A DNA stretch of 64,000 bases, taken from positions 1-64,000 of the forward strand of contig NZ_JAHKPT010000035.1 of assembly GCF_018860635.1 (NCBI RefSeq), read 5' to 3'. Under the pieces are notes generated by a model. It did no database searches. It saw nothing but the letters and a program-made list of their open reading frames with translations, and was not told the origin of the DNA. The position numbers and the translations under genes are program-made. Of the stretch, positions 36,621-47,157 are shown in pieces. The stretch is from Aliiglaciecola lipolytica (GTDB lineage: Bacteria > Pseudomonadota > Gammaproteobacteria > Enterobacterales > Alteromonadaceae). Every line of letters starts with the position of its first letter. Position 1 is the first letter of the stretch.

Positions 36621-37396
36621 TGAATCAAAAATTTTGTTTGCTGTTATTAGCAACATTGTTGCTAGGTGGATGTGCATCAAAGCAAGCAGCAAATGAACAA
36701 GCACAAAGTGTTGAATACAATGATCCCCGAGACTCATTCGAAGGGTTCAACCGCGCCATGTGGGACTTCAACTATGATGTGCTTGATGCTTATATTTTGC
36801 GACCGACAGCTGTTGTATACGTAGACTATATGCCTCAGCCAGCTCGGCGAGGACTGCACAACGCTGCTCTGAATCTAGAAGAACCGTCTAATTCAGTAAA
36901 TAACTTACTGCAAGGTAAAGTGGGCGGCAGTTTAACCAGTTTAGGACGCTTTGTACTGAACTCAACTGTGGGTGTTTTGGGTCTGTTTGATGTAGCTAAA
37001 GAAATTGGCTTAGACAGGCAAGAAGAAGAGTTTGGTGAAGTGTTAGGTAAGTATGGTGTCGGTACTGGGACTTATTTAATGTTACCGGCTTATGGTCCAA
37101 CTGATCTTCGCTCGTTAACTGGTGACTTTGTCGATTCATCCTACTTTCCGCTGCAAGATTTATCCTTTTACGTAGCGGCAGTGCGAACCGGCATTAAAGT
37201 ACTTGAAGCTCGCGCTCAATTGATGGAGCAAGAAGGGCAGTTAGATCAATCATTAGACCCGTACGCATTCGTGAAAAACGCTTACTTCCAAAACTTGGAG
37301 TTTCGGGTAACAGACGGAAAAGTACCGCAATCTGATTTGAACACTGACCCAGAAGTTGAAAGCGAAAACTTCGAAGACTTTTTAGACGACCTATAG
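36620..37396 (+). CDS. mlaA: MlaA (VacJ), outer-membrane lipoprotein of lipid asymmetry maintenance
   Basis: Lipoprotein of 258 residues with lipobox LLGGC (Cys18). The family segments DPRDSFEGFNRAMWDFNYDV and GVLGLFDVAKEIGL...EEFGEVLGKYGVGTGTYLM are clear, along with YGPTDLRS. With OmpC/F it extracts phospholipids from the outer leaflet and passes them to MlaC. The other mla genes are not in the window. It is translationally coupled to ccmI, so it rides on the ccm operon. Confidence 0.95.
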   Translation: MNQKFCLLLLATLLLGGCASKQAANEQAQSVEYNDPRDSFEGFNRAMWDFNYDVLDAYILRPTAVVYVDYMPQPARRGLHNAALNLEEPSNSVNNLLQGKVGGSLTSLGRFVLNSTVGVLGLFDVAKEIGLDRQEEEFGEVLGKYGVGTGTYLMLPAYGPTDLRSLTGDFVDSSYFPLQDLSFYVAAVRTGIKVLEARAQLMEQEGQLDQSLDPYAFVKNAYFQNLEFRVTDGKVPQSDLNTDPEVESENFEDFLDDL

Positions 37397-37424
37397 GTTC
37401 GTCTTTGTATCGAGAGGGTTACTC

Positions 37425-38231
37425 TTGCTTAGTATTGCAAGCAATGCTGCGATTGGCGTTTTTGACTCAGGTGTCGGTGGATTATCCATCGCAGCAGCTA
37501 TCCGTAAAATATTGCCCCATGAAAACATTATTTATGTAGCTGATAGTGCCAATGCTCCCTATGGTGGCAAAGCTGAACACTTTGTATTGCAGCGTTGCCA
37601 AGCCATAGTTGAGTTTTTAATGGCGCAACAAGTGAAACTCATTGTGGTTGCTTGTAACACCGCAACTCTTACCTGCATATCCAAATTAAGAGCACTTTAT
37701 CCCATTGAATTTGTAGGTGTAGAACCTGGAATAAAACCTGCGCTGAATGCAAGTCAGTCCGGCACAATTGGCGTTTTAGCCACCCACAACACCATCAAAA
37801 GTCAGCAATATCAGCAATTAGTTGCGCGTTTGAAAAGCCACAACCAGGTGTTATCGCAAGCATGTCATGGTTTAGTGGAAAAAATTGAAGCGGCAGAGTT
37901 TGATACCGTCGCTACTCACGAATTAATTAAGCAATACCTATTGCCGCTAATCAATGAGGGAGCCGATCAAATTGTTTTAGGCTGTACTCATTACGGTTTT
38001 TTAAGTCCGCAAATTAGTCGTATCGCAGGTGACAAAATTCAATTAATCAACACCAGCGATGCGATTGCTCGACAAACCTTGGCCGTTTTAGAACGCAGTG
38101 GAGTAAAAAATAGTAATCAACAAAATGCAAAAACCCTGCTTTATTCCAGTCGCTGCGATGCAGATTTTTTAACTGTATGTCAATTGTTGTGGCCAAATGA
38201 AATTGAACAAGTATACAAATTTGAACACTGA
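37425..38231 (+). CDS. murI: MurI, glutamate racemase
   Basis: Converts L- to D-glutamate for peptidoglycan; 268 residues. The first catalytic block has Asp in GVFDSGVGGLS and Cys in VACNTAT; the second is Cys-His in LGCTHYGF. Start is TTG at 37425 with GAGAGG upstream; no in-frame ATG comes before the conserved FDSGVGG. Located 28 nt after mlaA and probably in the same transcript. Confidence 0.95.
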   Translation: MLSIASNAAIGVFDSGVGGLSIAAAIRKILPHENIIYVADSANAPYGGKAEHFVLQRCQAIVEFLMAQQVKLIVVACNTATLTCISKLRALYPIEFVGVEPGIKPALNASQSGTIGVLATHNTIKSQQYQQLVARLKSHNQVLSQACHGLVEKIEAAEFDTVATHELIKQYLLPLINEGADQIVLGCTHYGFLSPQISRIAGDKIQLINTSDAIARQTLAVLERSGVKNSNQQNAKTLLYSSRCDADFLTVCQLLWPNEIEQVYKFEH

Positions 38232-38281
38232 TAGACATGTTGATATATAGTGAAAATGTTTCTTCTTCTGGGGGCTTAGCT

Positions 38282-38821
38282 ATGCGCATTATGAGTTGTG
38301 TTTTGTTGGTTTCTTGGTTGTCAGGGTGTGCCAGTCAAAACACCCCATACCAAGGTGAAAACCTAGTCATACCTTCTATTCAATTACTTAAATCATGGCA
38401 ATTATTTCAAAAGGAAGATCATACTTACCGCTCTAATATGTGGCAAAAAAAAGGTCAGCGTTGGGCGGATACCTTTGCTGTAAGCATTTATTATCAACAA
38501 CAAGAAGACTTAGTGCAAAAACGCATTGAGCTGGATGCGCCGGGTAAAATGCACTGCCAAGAGTTTCAATCGATTGACATGCCCCATCCTAAAACCCAAG
38601 ATGTTTCAGTCAAATATTGGCAGACTCGTTGCCAAGTAAACGGCAAGATGATTGCCCGTATGATTCATTTAATGATGCAGGGCCAAGAAAGTTTTTATCA
38701 TATTCAGAAGGTGTGGGCATTTGATGTGGATGAATCCGAGTTTTTGTTCTGGAAGCAACAAATGGATGACACATTTTTATGTGATTTGGGGGCGAGCGAT
38801 AATACTTGCCCCCTGGATTAA
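38282..38821 (+). CDS. Small hypothetical lipoprotein (exosortase-associated-like)
   Basis: 179 residues from the ATG at 38282, which is preceded by GGGGG and gives a clean lipoprotein signal (lipobox LSGC, Cys16 or so). An earlier in-frame start (38237) would bury it. The mature part has paired Trp/Tyr-rich strands and two to three cysteines (MHCQEF, TRCQVN, FLCDLG), and resembles EpsI-like or DUF3261-type proteins only weakly. Function unknown. Only 5-50 nt separate it from murI. Confidence 0.6.
   Translation: MRIMSCVLLVSWLSGCASQNTPYQGENLVIPSIQLLKSWQLFQKEDHTYRSNMWQKKGQRWADTFAVSIYYQQQEDLVQKRIELDAPGKMHCQEFQSIDMPHPKTQDVSVKYWQTRCQVNGKMIARMIHLMMQGQESFYHIQKVWAFDVDESEFLFWKQQMDDTFLCDLGASDNTCPLD
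38788..38813 (+). terminator. GC-rich hairpin at the end of the lipoprotein gene
   Basis: GGGGGCGAG (38788-38796) pairs with CTTGCCCCC (38805-38813), nine pairs with one G-T, loop 8 nt. It overlaps the last codons of the gene and is followed only by a weak T-stretch, so it may be a poor terminator ahead of the convergent M28 gene. Confidence 0.45.
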
Positions 38822-38845
38822 CGCAGAATTTCTTAGCTAGCCGAA

Positions 38846-40219
38846 TTACTCTCCAAATGCGCCAGCAGCACCTGGGAAGACGATAGGGCTTTCAAAGCCT
38901 TGTTTATTTACGCTACTGACCCCAAAAAAATAGTTATCAATGACCACATTTGCCAATGTGAATTCCGACACCTTGCCAACATATCGACTAAATTGCCACT
39001 GAGGTGCGTCAGTGTATCGCCAATAAATCTTATAGCCCGCTAGATCGGGCGCCTGTTCAGCTGAAGCAATCTGCCAACTTAGGGTAGTACTAGGTTGTAC
39101 CGCGCCCTTTATATTGACTTTGGCAGGTGGTGTGGGCGCCCACGCCATACCTGCTAATGAAACGGCATTTAAAGCGGTTAATTTGGCGGCATAGTCAAAA
39201 TTAACTCCCTCTATGCTATCTCCATACTTGATACCATCTTGGCTACGTAGGTCTTGGTGTTGGCGATGGTAGTTTTCATTCGTTTCCATAATACGCACGC
39301 CAGGGTAGCCTAAATCATTAAATGGACGGTGGTGTCCACCGCGGGCAAATCTGTCTAAGCGGTAGATAACCATAGTATCTAAGTTAGGAATGTAACGGTC
39401 AGCCATCCAGTCGATGTATCGGGCTAAGTTACGGCTTGGTGAGTCGACTTCGCCACCAGTGAAGCGTCGTGTTCTTGCTTCTTCTGGGGTTTCGGTTTGT
39501 CGCGTGCCCTCTGCAAAAATTCGCGCTGTGGTGTTGTTAATGACACCATTGATTCCTGCAATATTGCCAATCATGTCATTGTTCAATACTGCTTTTATTC
39601 GCCAACCATTTTGTTGTGCATGCTCAGCTAGAATTTTACCGCCAAACAGCCCTTGTTCTTCTCCTGCAAGCGCAGCATAAACGATAGAGCCATTAAATTT
39701 GTATTGGGATAATACCCGAGCAGCTTCCAAGGTTCCGGCAATGCCTGACGCATTATCATTTGCACCAGGGGAGTCTGATGTAAAATCCATCACATCTGAG
39801 ACTCTTGAATCAATATCACCAGACATTATTACGTACCTATCGGGATCTGTTTGACCGCGCTGAATGGCAATAACACTCACTACCTCTGTGGCATTCGGAA
39901 TGCGTTTTTCGCCACTTATGGTCTTTGACTGAAAATAAACTTCCAAGCAGCCACCGCATTGGGATGAAATTTTGTCAAATTCAGCTTTTATCCAACGCCT
40001 CGCTGCACCGATTCCGCGAGTATCTGATTGGGTCTGTGATAGCGTATGGCGAGTTCCAAAATTTACCAAAGTGCGTATATCATTTTCGATATTTTGCGCG
40101 GATATTTGTGCCGCAATGTCATGTAATTTTTGTTGATCTTGATATTCCACATTCCCATGGGCGTATGCAGAAGTTAGGCTTGATAAAAACAAACAGAAAA
40201 CTAGTCTAGAAAGGGTCAT
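38846..40219 (-). CDS. Exported M28-family aminopeptidase with C-terminal Fn3-like domain
   Basis: Secreted zinc peptidase, 457 residues, signal peptide ending AYA (20). Zinc-site residues Asp155 in GANDNASG, Glu187-Glu188 in AGEEQGLFG, Asp in NNDMIGN and His in ENYHRQ are visible. The first His ligand, expected in a SGH-x-DS motif, is replaced by Asp135 (SGDIDSR). A C-terminal region (about 355-450) looks like a fibronectin type III domain (LAGYKIYWRYTDAPQW). Gene stands alone, convergent with the lipoprotein gene. Confidence 0.85.
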   Translation of the reverse strand: MTLSRLVFCLFLSSLTSAYAHGNVEYQDQQKLHDIAAQISAQNIENDIRTLVNFGTRHTLSQTQSDTRGIGAARRWIKAEFDKISSQCGGCLEVYFQSKTISGEKRIPNATEVVSVIAIQRGQTDPDRYVIMSGDIDSRVSDVMDFTSDSPGANDNASGIAGTLEAARVLSQYKFNGSIVYAALAGEEQGLFGGKILAEHAQQNGWRIKAVLNNDMIGNIAGINGVINNTTARIFAEGTRQTETPEEARTRRFTGGEVDSPSRNLARYIDWMADRYIPNLDTMVIYRLDRFARGGHHRPFNDLGYPGVRIMETNENYHRQHQDLRSQDGIKYGDSIEGVNFDYAAKLTALNAVSLAGMAWAPTPPAKVNIKGAVQPSTTLSWQIASAEQAPDLAGYKIYWRYTDAPQWQFSRYVGKVSEFTLANVVIDNYFFGVSSVNKQGFESPIVFPGAAGAFGE

Positions 40220-40636
40220 GTCAACCTCTTGTTATTTAAAGTGTGCGGCCAAAGGCCACCTAGATCGTACCTTGCTATTAAAACCATAAATCCATCTAAA
40301 TTAAATCATTAATCGTTGAACAGCCTAAATAATCATCCAGAAACTCTGCAATAGCGCAGCATTACAATTCATAGAAAAAATACATTTACGTTTGAAATTA
40401 ATTCACGTTGCAAACAAAGGAAATCAATAATCAGTTCAATATTTTTAATGGGTTTATTTTTTAACTACATGATTTTACTGAGGTTAGCTTGCCTTTAACA
40501 GAGGAGGCGAAAGTGGTTCAGTCTTTGCTGATTAACTCTCAATAAGTGCTACTTAAATTGGAATAAATGACTTTGAAAATCCTGATACCTAGTTTGACAA
40601 CCTATCGAATTGCTTTTTTTAGCCGGGGACGGACTT
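40220..40636. other. Divergent intergenic region
   Basis: Promoter-bearing AT-rich stretch between the M28 gene and the amidotransferase gene. No gene, clear operator or terminator could be supported. Confidence 0.4.
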
Positions 40637-41410
40637 ATGGCTAGTGATAACAAACCTTCGATTGCGATAACGGGGCCAAATAGTTCTGGTTTAACTGCGT
40701 GGCTATTCACTGCTTTGAACGTACGTCTAGCGGGAGGTTTACCGGTTCGAGTTACACCGGCAACATTCAGCGGAAAAATTGATTATGACGGCATCATCAT
40801 CGGTGGTGGTTCAGACATTCACCCGGATAATTATGTTGCTCAACAAGTTCCTAAAGTCAAACGTTCAGGATGGTTAAGAATAAAAGAAGCTTTGATGTAT
40901 CCGATGGAGTGGTTAAGCCGCTTCTCAGCAACAAAGTACGACAAAGAACGCGATGCAATGGAACAAGAGTTTATTGATTATGCGATGCAGCAAGACAAAC
41001 CTATCTTAGGAATTTGCAGGGGACACCAACTGCTCAATGCAGAGCTAGGTGGCAGCATGTATCAATCAACACTGCCGTTGTTGCAGAAGAAAATGCGCAT
41101 ACGAAGCCCATTTCCTCGCAAAAAAGTTATTTATACTAAAGACAATTCCCTTATCAGTGACATTGCTGGCGATGATCCCCTCAAAGTGAACGCTATCCAT
41201 TCTCAAGCGATTGCCGAGCCTGCGGATAGCTTGGAAGTGACAGCAAAAGAAAAAGCCGGCATTAATCAGGTTATCGAAAGCAAAGATAGTGACAAGGTGC
41301 TTGGGGTGCAGTGGCATCCGGAATATTTGTTTTATATGAAAGCGCACAGAAGCATTTTCCAATGGCTAGTTGAACAGGCCAGACATACAAACAACAAAGA
41401 GGATTGCTAA
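40637..41410 (+). CDS. Class I glutamine amidotransferase-like (peptidase C26) protein
   Basis: 257 residues, cytoplasmic. Cys nucleophile in ILGICRGHQLLN, catalytic His-Glu in VLGVQWHPEYL, and IIIGGGSDIHP near the N-terminus place it with gamma-glutamyl hydrolases of the PuuD type (gamma-glutamyl-GABA hydrolase). An insert rich in basic residues (about 75-105, RIKEALMYPMEWLSRF) is unusual. The ATG at 40637 has GGGGACGG upstream; a TTG at 40610 is less likely. It is followed by a membrane protein gene one base after its stop. Confidence 0.8.
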   Translation: MASDNKPSIAITGPNSSGLTAWLFTALNVRLAGGLPVRVTPATFSGKIDYDGIIIGGGSDIHPDNYVAQQVPKVKRSGWLRIKEALMYPMEWLSRFSATKYDKERDAMEQEFIDYAMQQDKPILGICRGHQLLNAELGGSMYQSTLPLLQKKMRIRSPFPRKKVIYTKDNSLISDIAGDDPLKVNAIHSQAIAEPADSLEVTAKEKAGINQVIESKDSDKVLGVQWHPEYLFYMKAHRSIFQWLVEQARHTNNKEDC

Positions 41411-41411
41411 G

Positions 41412-42071
41412 ATGAAAAAAAGTAATGGGATTAAATTAGCGTCGGTTGTTTTTATTTTAGCCGCGCTTACAGCAGCATACTTTTTGACACCTTTAGGGGA
41501 CTATTTGAGTATCGACAAGATCACTGATTTAACCAGTAGTGTGCCGCAAAACTTCGCGACTGCGTTGATTTTTCTGGGGATCTTTTTTATTGGTGGAAGT
41601 TTACTCATTCCAATCCCACTAATGGCGTTTGCGGTTGGTTTGGTTTTTAATATTTGGATAAGTTTATTGATTTGCATACCGGGTTTTTTATTGGCAAGTT
41701 TGAGCGGCTATGGCGTCGGTAAATTTATCGGTGTGGAAGTGTTTGGCGAAAAAATCAGTAATAGTTTAGACAAAGTTAAAAATAAAATGGATGATAAAGG
41801 TGCTTGGGCTGTTCTTGCACTAAGGTTAGCACCCACTCCTCCGTTTACTGTCACAAGTATCATTGGGGGCTCTTTAGATATCAATATCTGGAAGTACGCA
41901 TTTGGTTCTACAGTAGGTATTATGCCCTTAGGTTTAAGTGCGGTATTTTTTGGAGAGGGCGCGCTACAGATGATGAAAGAGCCATCTGGCTTGGCCGCCA
42001 CATCAATTGTTGCTGCCATTATTCTATTCATTGTATATCGAGTGATGGTGAATAAGCAGACTGAGCAGTAA
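41412..42071 (+). CDS. VTT/DedA-superfamily membrane protein
   Basis: 219 residues with about six hydrophobic segments and the VTT (TVP38/SNARE-associated) signature: GGSLLIPIPLMAFAVGLVF, then GYGVGKFIG and LALRLAPTPPFTVTSIIGGS. Such proteins are implicated in lipid scrambling or undecaprenyl-phosphate recycling; the exact role here is unknown. It starts one base after the amidotransferase stop (AGAGGA upstream), so both are co-transcribed. Confidence 0.85.
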   Translation: MKKSNGIKLASVVFILAALTAAYFLTPLGDYLSIDKITDLTSSVPQNFATALIFLGIFFIGGSLLIPIPLMAFAVGLVFNIWISLLICIPGFLLASLSGYGVGKFIGVEVFGEKISNSLDKVKNKMDDKGAWAVLALRLAPTPPFTVTSIIGGSLDINIWKYAFGSTVGIMPLGLSAVFFGEGALQMMKEPSGLAATSIVAAIILFIVYRVMVNKQTEQ

Positions 42072-42113
42072 AATTCAAACTGCGCTTAGGTTAACTTTAT
42101 ATATTGGACGTCT

Positions 42114-43010
42114 ATGATCCCACTGGTATTCCACCCTATTTATTCAATTCTAGATTTACCAGTTAGACACCGATTTCCGATTCAAAAGTATCAGGAAATT
42201 TATACAGCGTTACGTCAAGTTGGTGTATCTGAATCTTGCTTTCATCAACCTCAAGCTGTCAATGTTGAAAGTTTAAAATCGGTTTTAAACCCCTTATATG
42301 TGCAGCAACTAACTACCGGCACCCTTGATGCTAAAGCAATGCGGCGAATTGGGTTTCCTTGGTCAGAACAATTGATTAAACGCACTCTGACCGCCGTTGG
42401 CGGCACTATCTTAACCAGTCAACTTGCGTTAGACGCAGGCAAGGCAATAAACCTAACAGGTGGTTATCATCACGCGTTCGCCAATTTTGGCTCAGGTTTC
42501 TGCATGGTCAATGATTTGTATCTAAGTGCACTAAATATGCTGCAACATCCAGATGTAGATCGGGTTTTGATATTTGATTGTGATGTGCACCAAGGCGATG
42601 GCACTGCAAAATTGGCGGAACGAAATGCCAATGTTAAAACTGTCTCTATTCATGGCGAAAAGAACTTTCCCCATCGAAAACAAGTTTCGGATTACGATTT
42701 TCCATTGCCTAAAGGAACAACAGATGCTGAGTACTTAGACACTGTCGACTGTGCTTTAAATCTTGCGCTTAACAGTTTCCAACCTGATGCCGTGATTTAT
42801 GACGCTGGGGTGGATGTGCATGAAAACGATGATTTAGGGCATTTGTGTATCAGCACCCAAGGTGTGTATACCCGAGATAAGTTAGTTTTCGACCTGTGTG
42901 AACAAAAAGGGCTTCCCGTTGCCGCTGTCATTGGCGGCGGATATCAGCGAGATATCGATGCCTTAGTCAAAGTGCATTTACAGTTATTCAAGGCCGCTGG
43001 AGTTTATTGA
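42114..43010 (+). CDS. Histone-deacetylase-superfamily (acetoin-utilisation-type) hydrolase
   Basis: Zinc-dependent deacetylase family protein of 298 residues, cytoplasmic. The double His GGYHHAFANFGSGFCMVND, the zinc ligands in FDCDVHQGDGTA (Asp and His) and Asp in YDAGVDVHENDDLG are complete, so it should be active. GGGYQRD at the end is the family's closing glycine motif. The substrate in bacteria is usually acetylated polyamine or acetyl-lysine; not decided here. Confidence 0.88.
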   Translation: MIPLVFHPIYSILDLPVRHRFPIQKYQEIYTALRQVGVSESCFHQPQAVNVESLKSVLNPLYVQQLTTGTLDAKAMRRIGFPWSEQLIKRTLTAVGGTILTSQLALDAGKAINLTGGYHHAFANFGSGFCMVNDLYLSALNMLQHPDVDRVLIFDCDVHQGDGTAKLAERNANVKTVSIHGEKNFPHRKQVSDYDFPLPKGTTDAEYLDTVDCALNLALNSFQPDAVIYDAGVDVHENDDLGHLCISTQGVYTRDKLVFDLCEQKGLPVAAVIGGGYQRDIDALVKVHLQLFKAAGVY

Positions 43011-43051
43011 GCCTGCTCTTGCTCCCGTTGCACGGCCTAGATATCAATAGA

Positions 43052-43128
43052 GCGCGGGGCTAAAGCACCCACCTACAAGGTTAGCAATTCAATTGCCTGT
43101 GTGTAGCATGGGCTTTTGCCCATGGGAA
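43052..43128. repeat. Pair of REP-like palindromes
   Basis: Two hairpins of similar design lie in the gap between convergent genes. The first (43052-43077) contains GGGGC-TAAA-GCACCC. The second (43101-43128) has the perfect stem CATGGGC/GCCCATG around TTTT (43107-43124). In opposite orientation both carry GTAG next to a GGGC-loop-GCCC core, like REP units. They probably also terminate or protect transcripts. Confidence 0.5.
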
Positions 43129-43138
43129 AATGCTGAAT

Positions 43139-45247
<2,109 letters not shown>

Positions 45248-45277
45248 CTACTCTAAAATTAAAGTGTTGAATCTAGT

Positions 45278-46279
45278 ATGGATCAAAGTTATCACAGTGC
45301 GCTATTGGAAATATTGAAAGGGTATTTTCAAGACCAAAACCTGCATAAAGTAGAATCTATTCAAACTCTATGGAGTGGGTATGGTGAAATTGCACGCTAC
45401 AATATCCCCACTAGGCAGCGCAATTATGTGGTAAAGGTCGTAAATCCCAACTCTGAATCTGCACATCCAAGAGGTTGGAACACCTCTATTTCTCATCTTC
45501 GTAAATTAGATTCATACCAAAACGAACAAATTTTTTATGACAGCTACAGCGGGCTAACAGATCAATATAGTCGCATTCCTAAGTGTATTGCCTCGGGTCA
45601 AAATCAACAGATACGTTGGTTAATAATGGAAGATCTGGATGCCAGTGGATTTACCTATAGATGTGATGATGCACCGCTAGATTTGGTGAAACTAGGTGTG
45701 CGTTGGTTAGCCTACTTCCATGCTCGATTTTTAAATAATGCCACCCCTGAACTTTGGCCTATTGGCACCTATTGGCATCTTAAAACGCGCCCTGATGAAT
45801 ATCAAAAAATGCCAGAAGGACGACTAAAAGAAGCAGCGACTGGGCTCGATCAGCAACTTAACTCGGCTAGCTACCAAACGCTACTACATGGTGACGCTAA
45901 ACTGGCCAATTTTTGTTTCTCTGCTCACAAAGATGACTTGGCTGCTGTGGATTTCCAGTACGTTGGTCGTGGCGTTGGGGTAAAGGATTTGGCGTATTTC
46001 TTAGGTAGTTGTTTTTATCAAGATGGTTTATTTAAGCATGCCGAAACTCTTTTAAATGATTATTTTAGTCACTTTAAAAAGGCGCTGCTTCACTATCAAG
46101 TAAATTGCAATTTTGGATTACTCGAAGAGCAATGGCGGGCCTTGTACCCGCTAGCATGGGCCGATTTTGAACGCTTTTTGAGTGGCTGGGCAACTGAACA
46201 TTACAAACGTAATGAGTATATGCAGAAACAAACCGAATTGGCGTTAGCTTATTTAAATCAGCATAAATCCAGCAGCTAA
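45278..46279 (+). CDS. Ecdysteroid-kinase-like / aminoglycoside-phosphotransferase-fold protein
   Basis: Cytoplasmic kinase-like protein of 333 residues. The catalytic loop LLHGDAKLANFCF (Asp, Asn) and the metal-binding AVDFQYVGRGVGVKDLAYFL are those of the EcKL/choline-kinase-like superfamily. The N-lobe Lys is in NYVVKVV. Substrate unknown. Its last 27 bases overlap the end of the convergent TauE-type gene. Confidence 0.82.
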   Translation: MDQSYHSALLEILKGYFQDQNLHKVESIQTLWSGYGEIARYNIPTRQRNYVVKVVNPNSESAHPRGWNTSISHLRKLDSYQNEQIFYDSYSGLTDQYSRIPKCIASGQNQQIRWLIMEDLDASGFTYRCDDAPLDLVKLGVRWLAYFHARFLNNATPELWPIGTYWHLKTRPDEYQKMPEGRLKEAATGLDQQLNSASYQTLLHGDAKLANFCFSAHKDDLAAVDFQYVGRGVGVKDLAYFLGSCFYQDGLFKHAETLLNDYFSHFKKALLHYQVNCNFGLLEEQWRALYPLAWADFERFLSGWATEHYKRNEYMQKQTELALAYLNQHKSSS

Positions 46280-47005
46280 TCCTGTAACGGCAATCACCAA
46301 CCAGCGATATTGTTTGTCAGGTACCCGTTTGACGATTTGAATACCCAAATAAATTCCTAGCGCGATGAACGGCAAACCAAGCAAATTTAATGCAAACGAA
46401 TTAACGCTAATGGTTTCCCACGACCAGATGTGAAAGGGAACTTTAAATAAGTTGATGATCAAAAAGAACCATGCGGCAGTGCCAATATATTCATTTTTAG
46501 GTAAACGCATACTCAATAAATACAGCGCCATCACTGAACCGGCCAGATTGCCAATCATAGTTGTAATACCACCTAGGGTGCCCATTAAAATTGCAAACCA
46601 TAAGTAGTCAGGTATTTTTTCCTTATTAATGGTTTCCATCCAAAGCATAATCCCAAGGCTGGCGATTATGATGAATCCCATGACTTGCTTAAACACTTGG
46701 TCATCAATGCTATTACCGATTAGCGTGGCGATGAGCACGCCTATTGCCGCAGAAGGAAATAACTTAATCAAGAAACTCCAGTTGGCGTGGCGGTGATAAT
46801 ATTTTACGGCGAATAGATCGGCCATAATTAACATCGGTAACATCAATCCCGAAGAGGCTTTGCCACCAAAAATAAGTGCTAGAATTGGCACCGCGAACAT
46901 TGAAATTCCGTGCACACCAGCTTTTGCCATACCGATAAAAAATGCGACTAAAAATAGCAAGCCAAGTTGCTGGTAACTCAATGTGTAGGAAAATAATTCA
47001 ATCAT
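46253..47005 (-). CDS. TauE/SafE-family membrane permease
   Basis: About 250 residues with about eight membrane segments and the family features FIGMAKAGVHGISMFAVPIL at the N-terminus and GTLGGITTMIGNLAGSVMAL in the middle. It is thought to export or import organic/inorganic anions such as sulfite or sulfoacetate. The ATG at 47005 or an in-frame TTG at 47014 could start it; neither has a good ribosome site. It ends inside the kinase-like gene on the other strand. Confidence 0.85.
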   Translation of the reverse strand: MIELFSYTLSYQQLGLLFLVAFFIGMAKAGVHGISMFAVPILALIFGGKASSGLMLPMLIMADLFAVKYYHRHANWSFLIKLFPSAAIGVLIATLIGNSIDDQVFKQVMGFIIIASLGIMLWMETINKEKIPDYLWFAILMGTLGGITTMIGNLAGSVMALYLLSMRLPKNEYIGTAAWFFLIINLFKVPFHIWSWETISVNSFALNLLGLPFIALGIYLGIQIVKRVPDKQYRWLVIAVTGLAAGFMLI

Positions 47006-47106
47006 TAAAATCAATTCATAAGCTGGTGGCTGAAATCTGACAAGCTGCTATTAATTCAGAATTGACATTGAACTACAAGACGCGTTTAACTTTTTAATAT
47101 CCAGAT

Positions 47107-47141
47107 AACAAAAAACGGCCAACTTAGTTGACCGTTTTTAT
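47107..47141 (-). terminator. Intrinsic terminator of the prp operon
   Basis: AAAAACGGCCAACT and AGTTGACCGTTTTT form a 14-pair stem with one mismatch; both ends are A/T-rich, so it can work in either direction. It lies 17-50 nt past the stop of prpF. Confidence 0.75.
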
Positions 47142-47157
47142 TTTAGTTTAAGGTAAA

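Noticed and set aside
40300-40320. ATTAATCGTTGA resembling the locus LacI operator
   Set aside because: Only the right-of-centre part is conserved and symmetry is poor; likely chance in AT-rich DNA.
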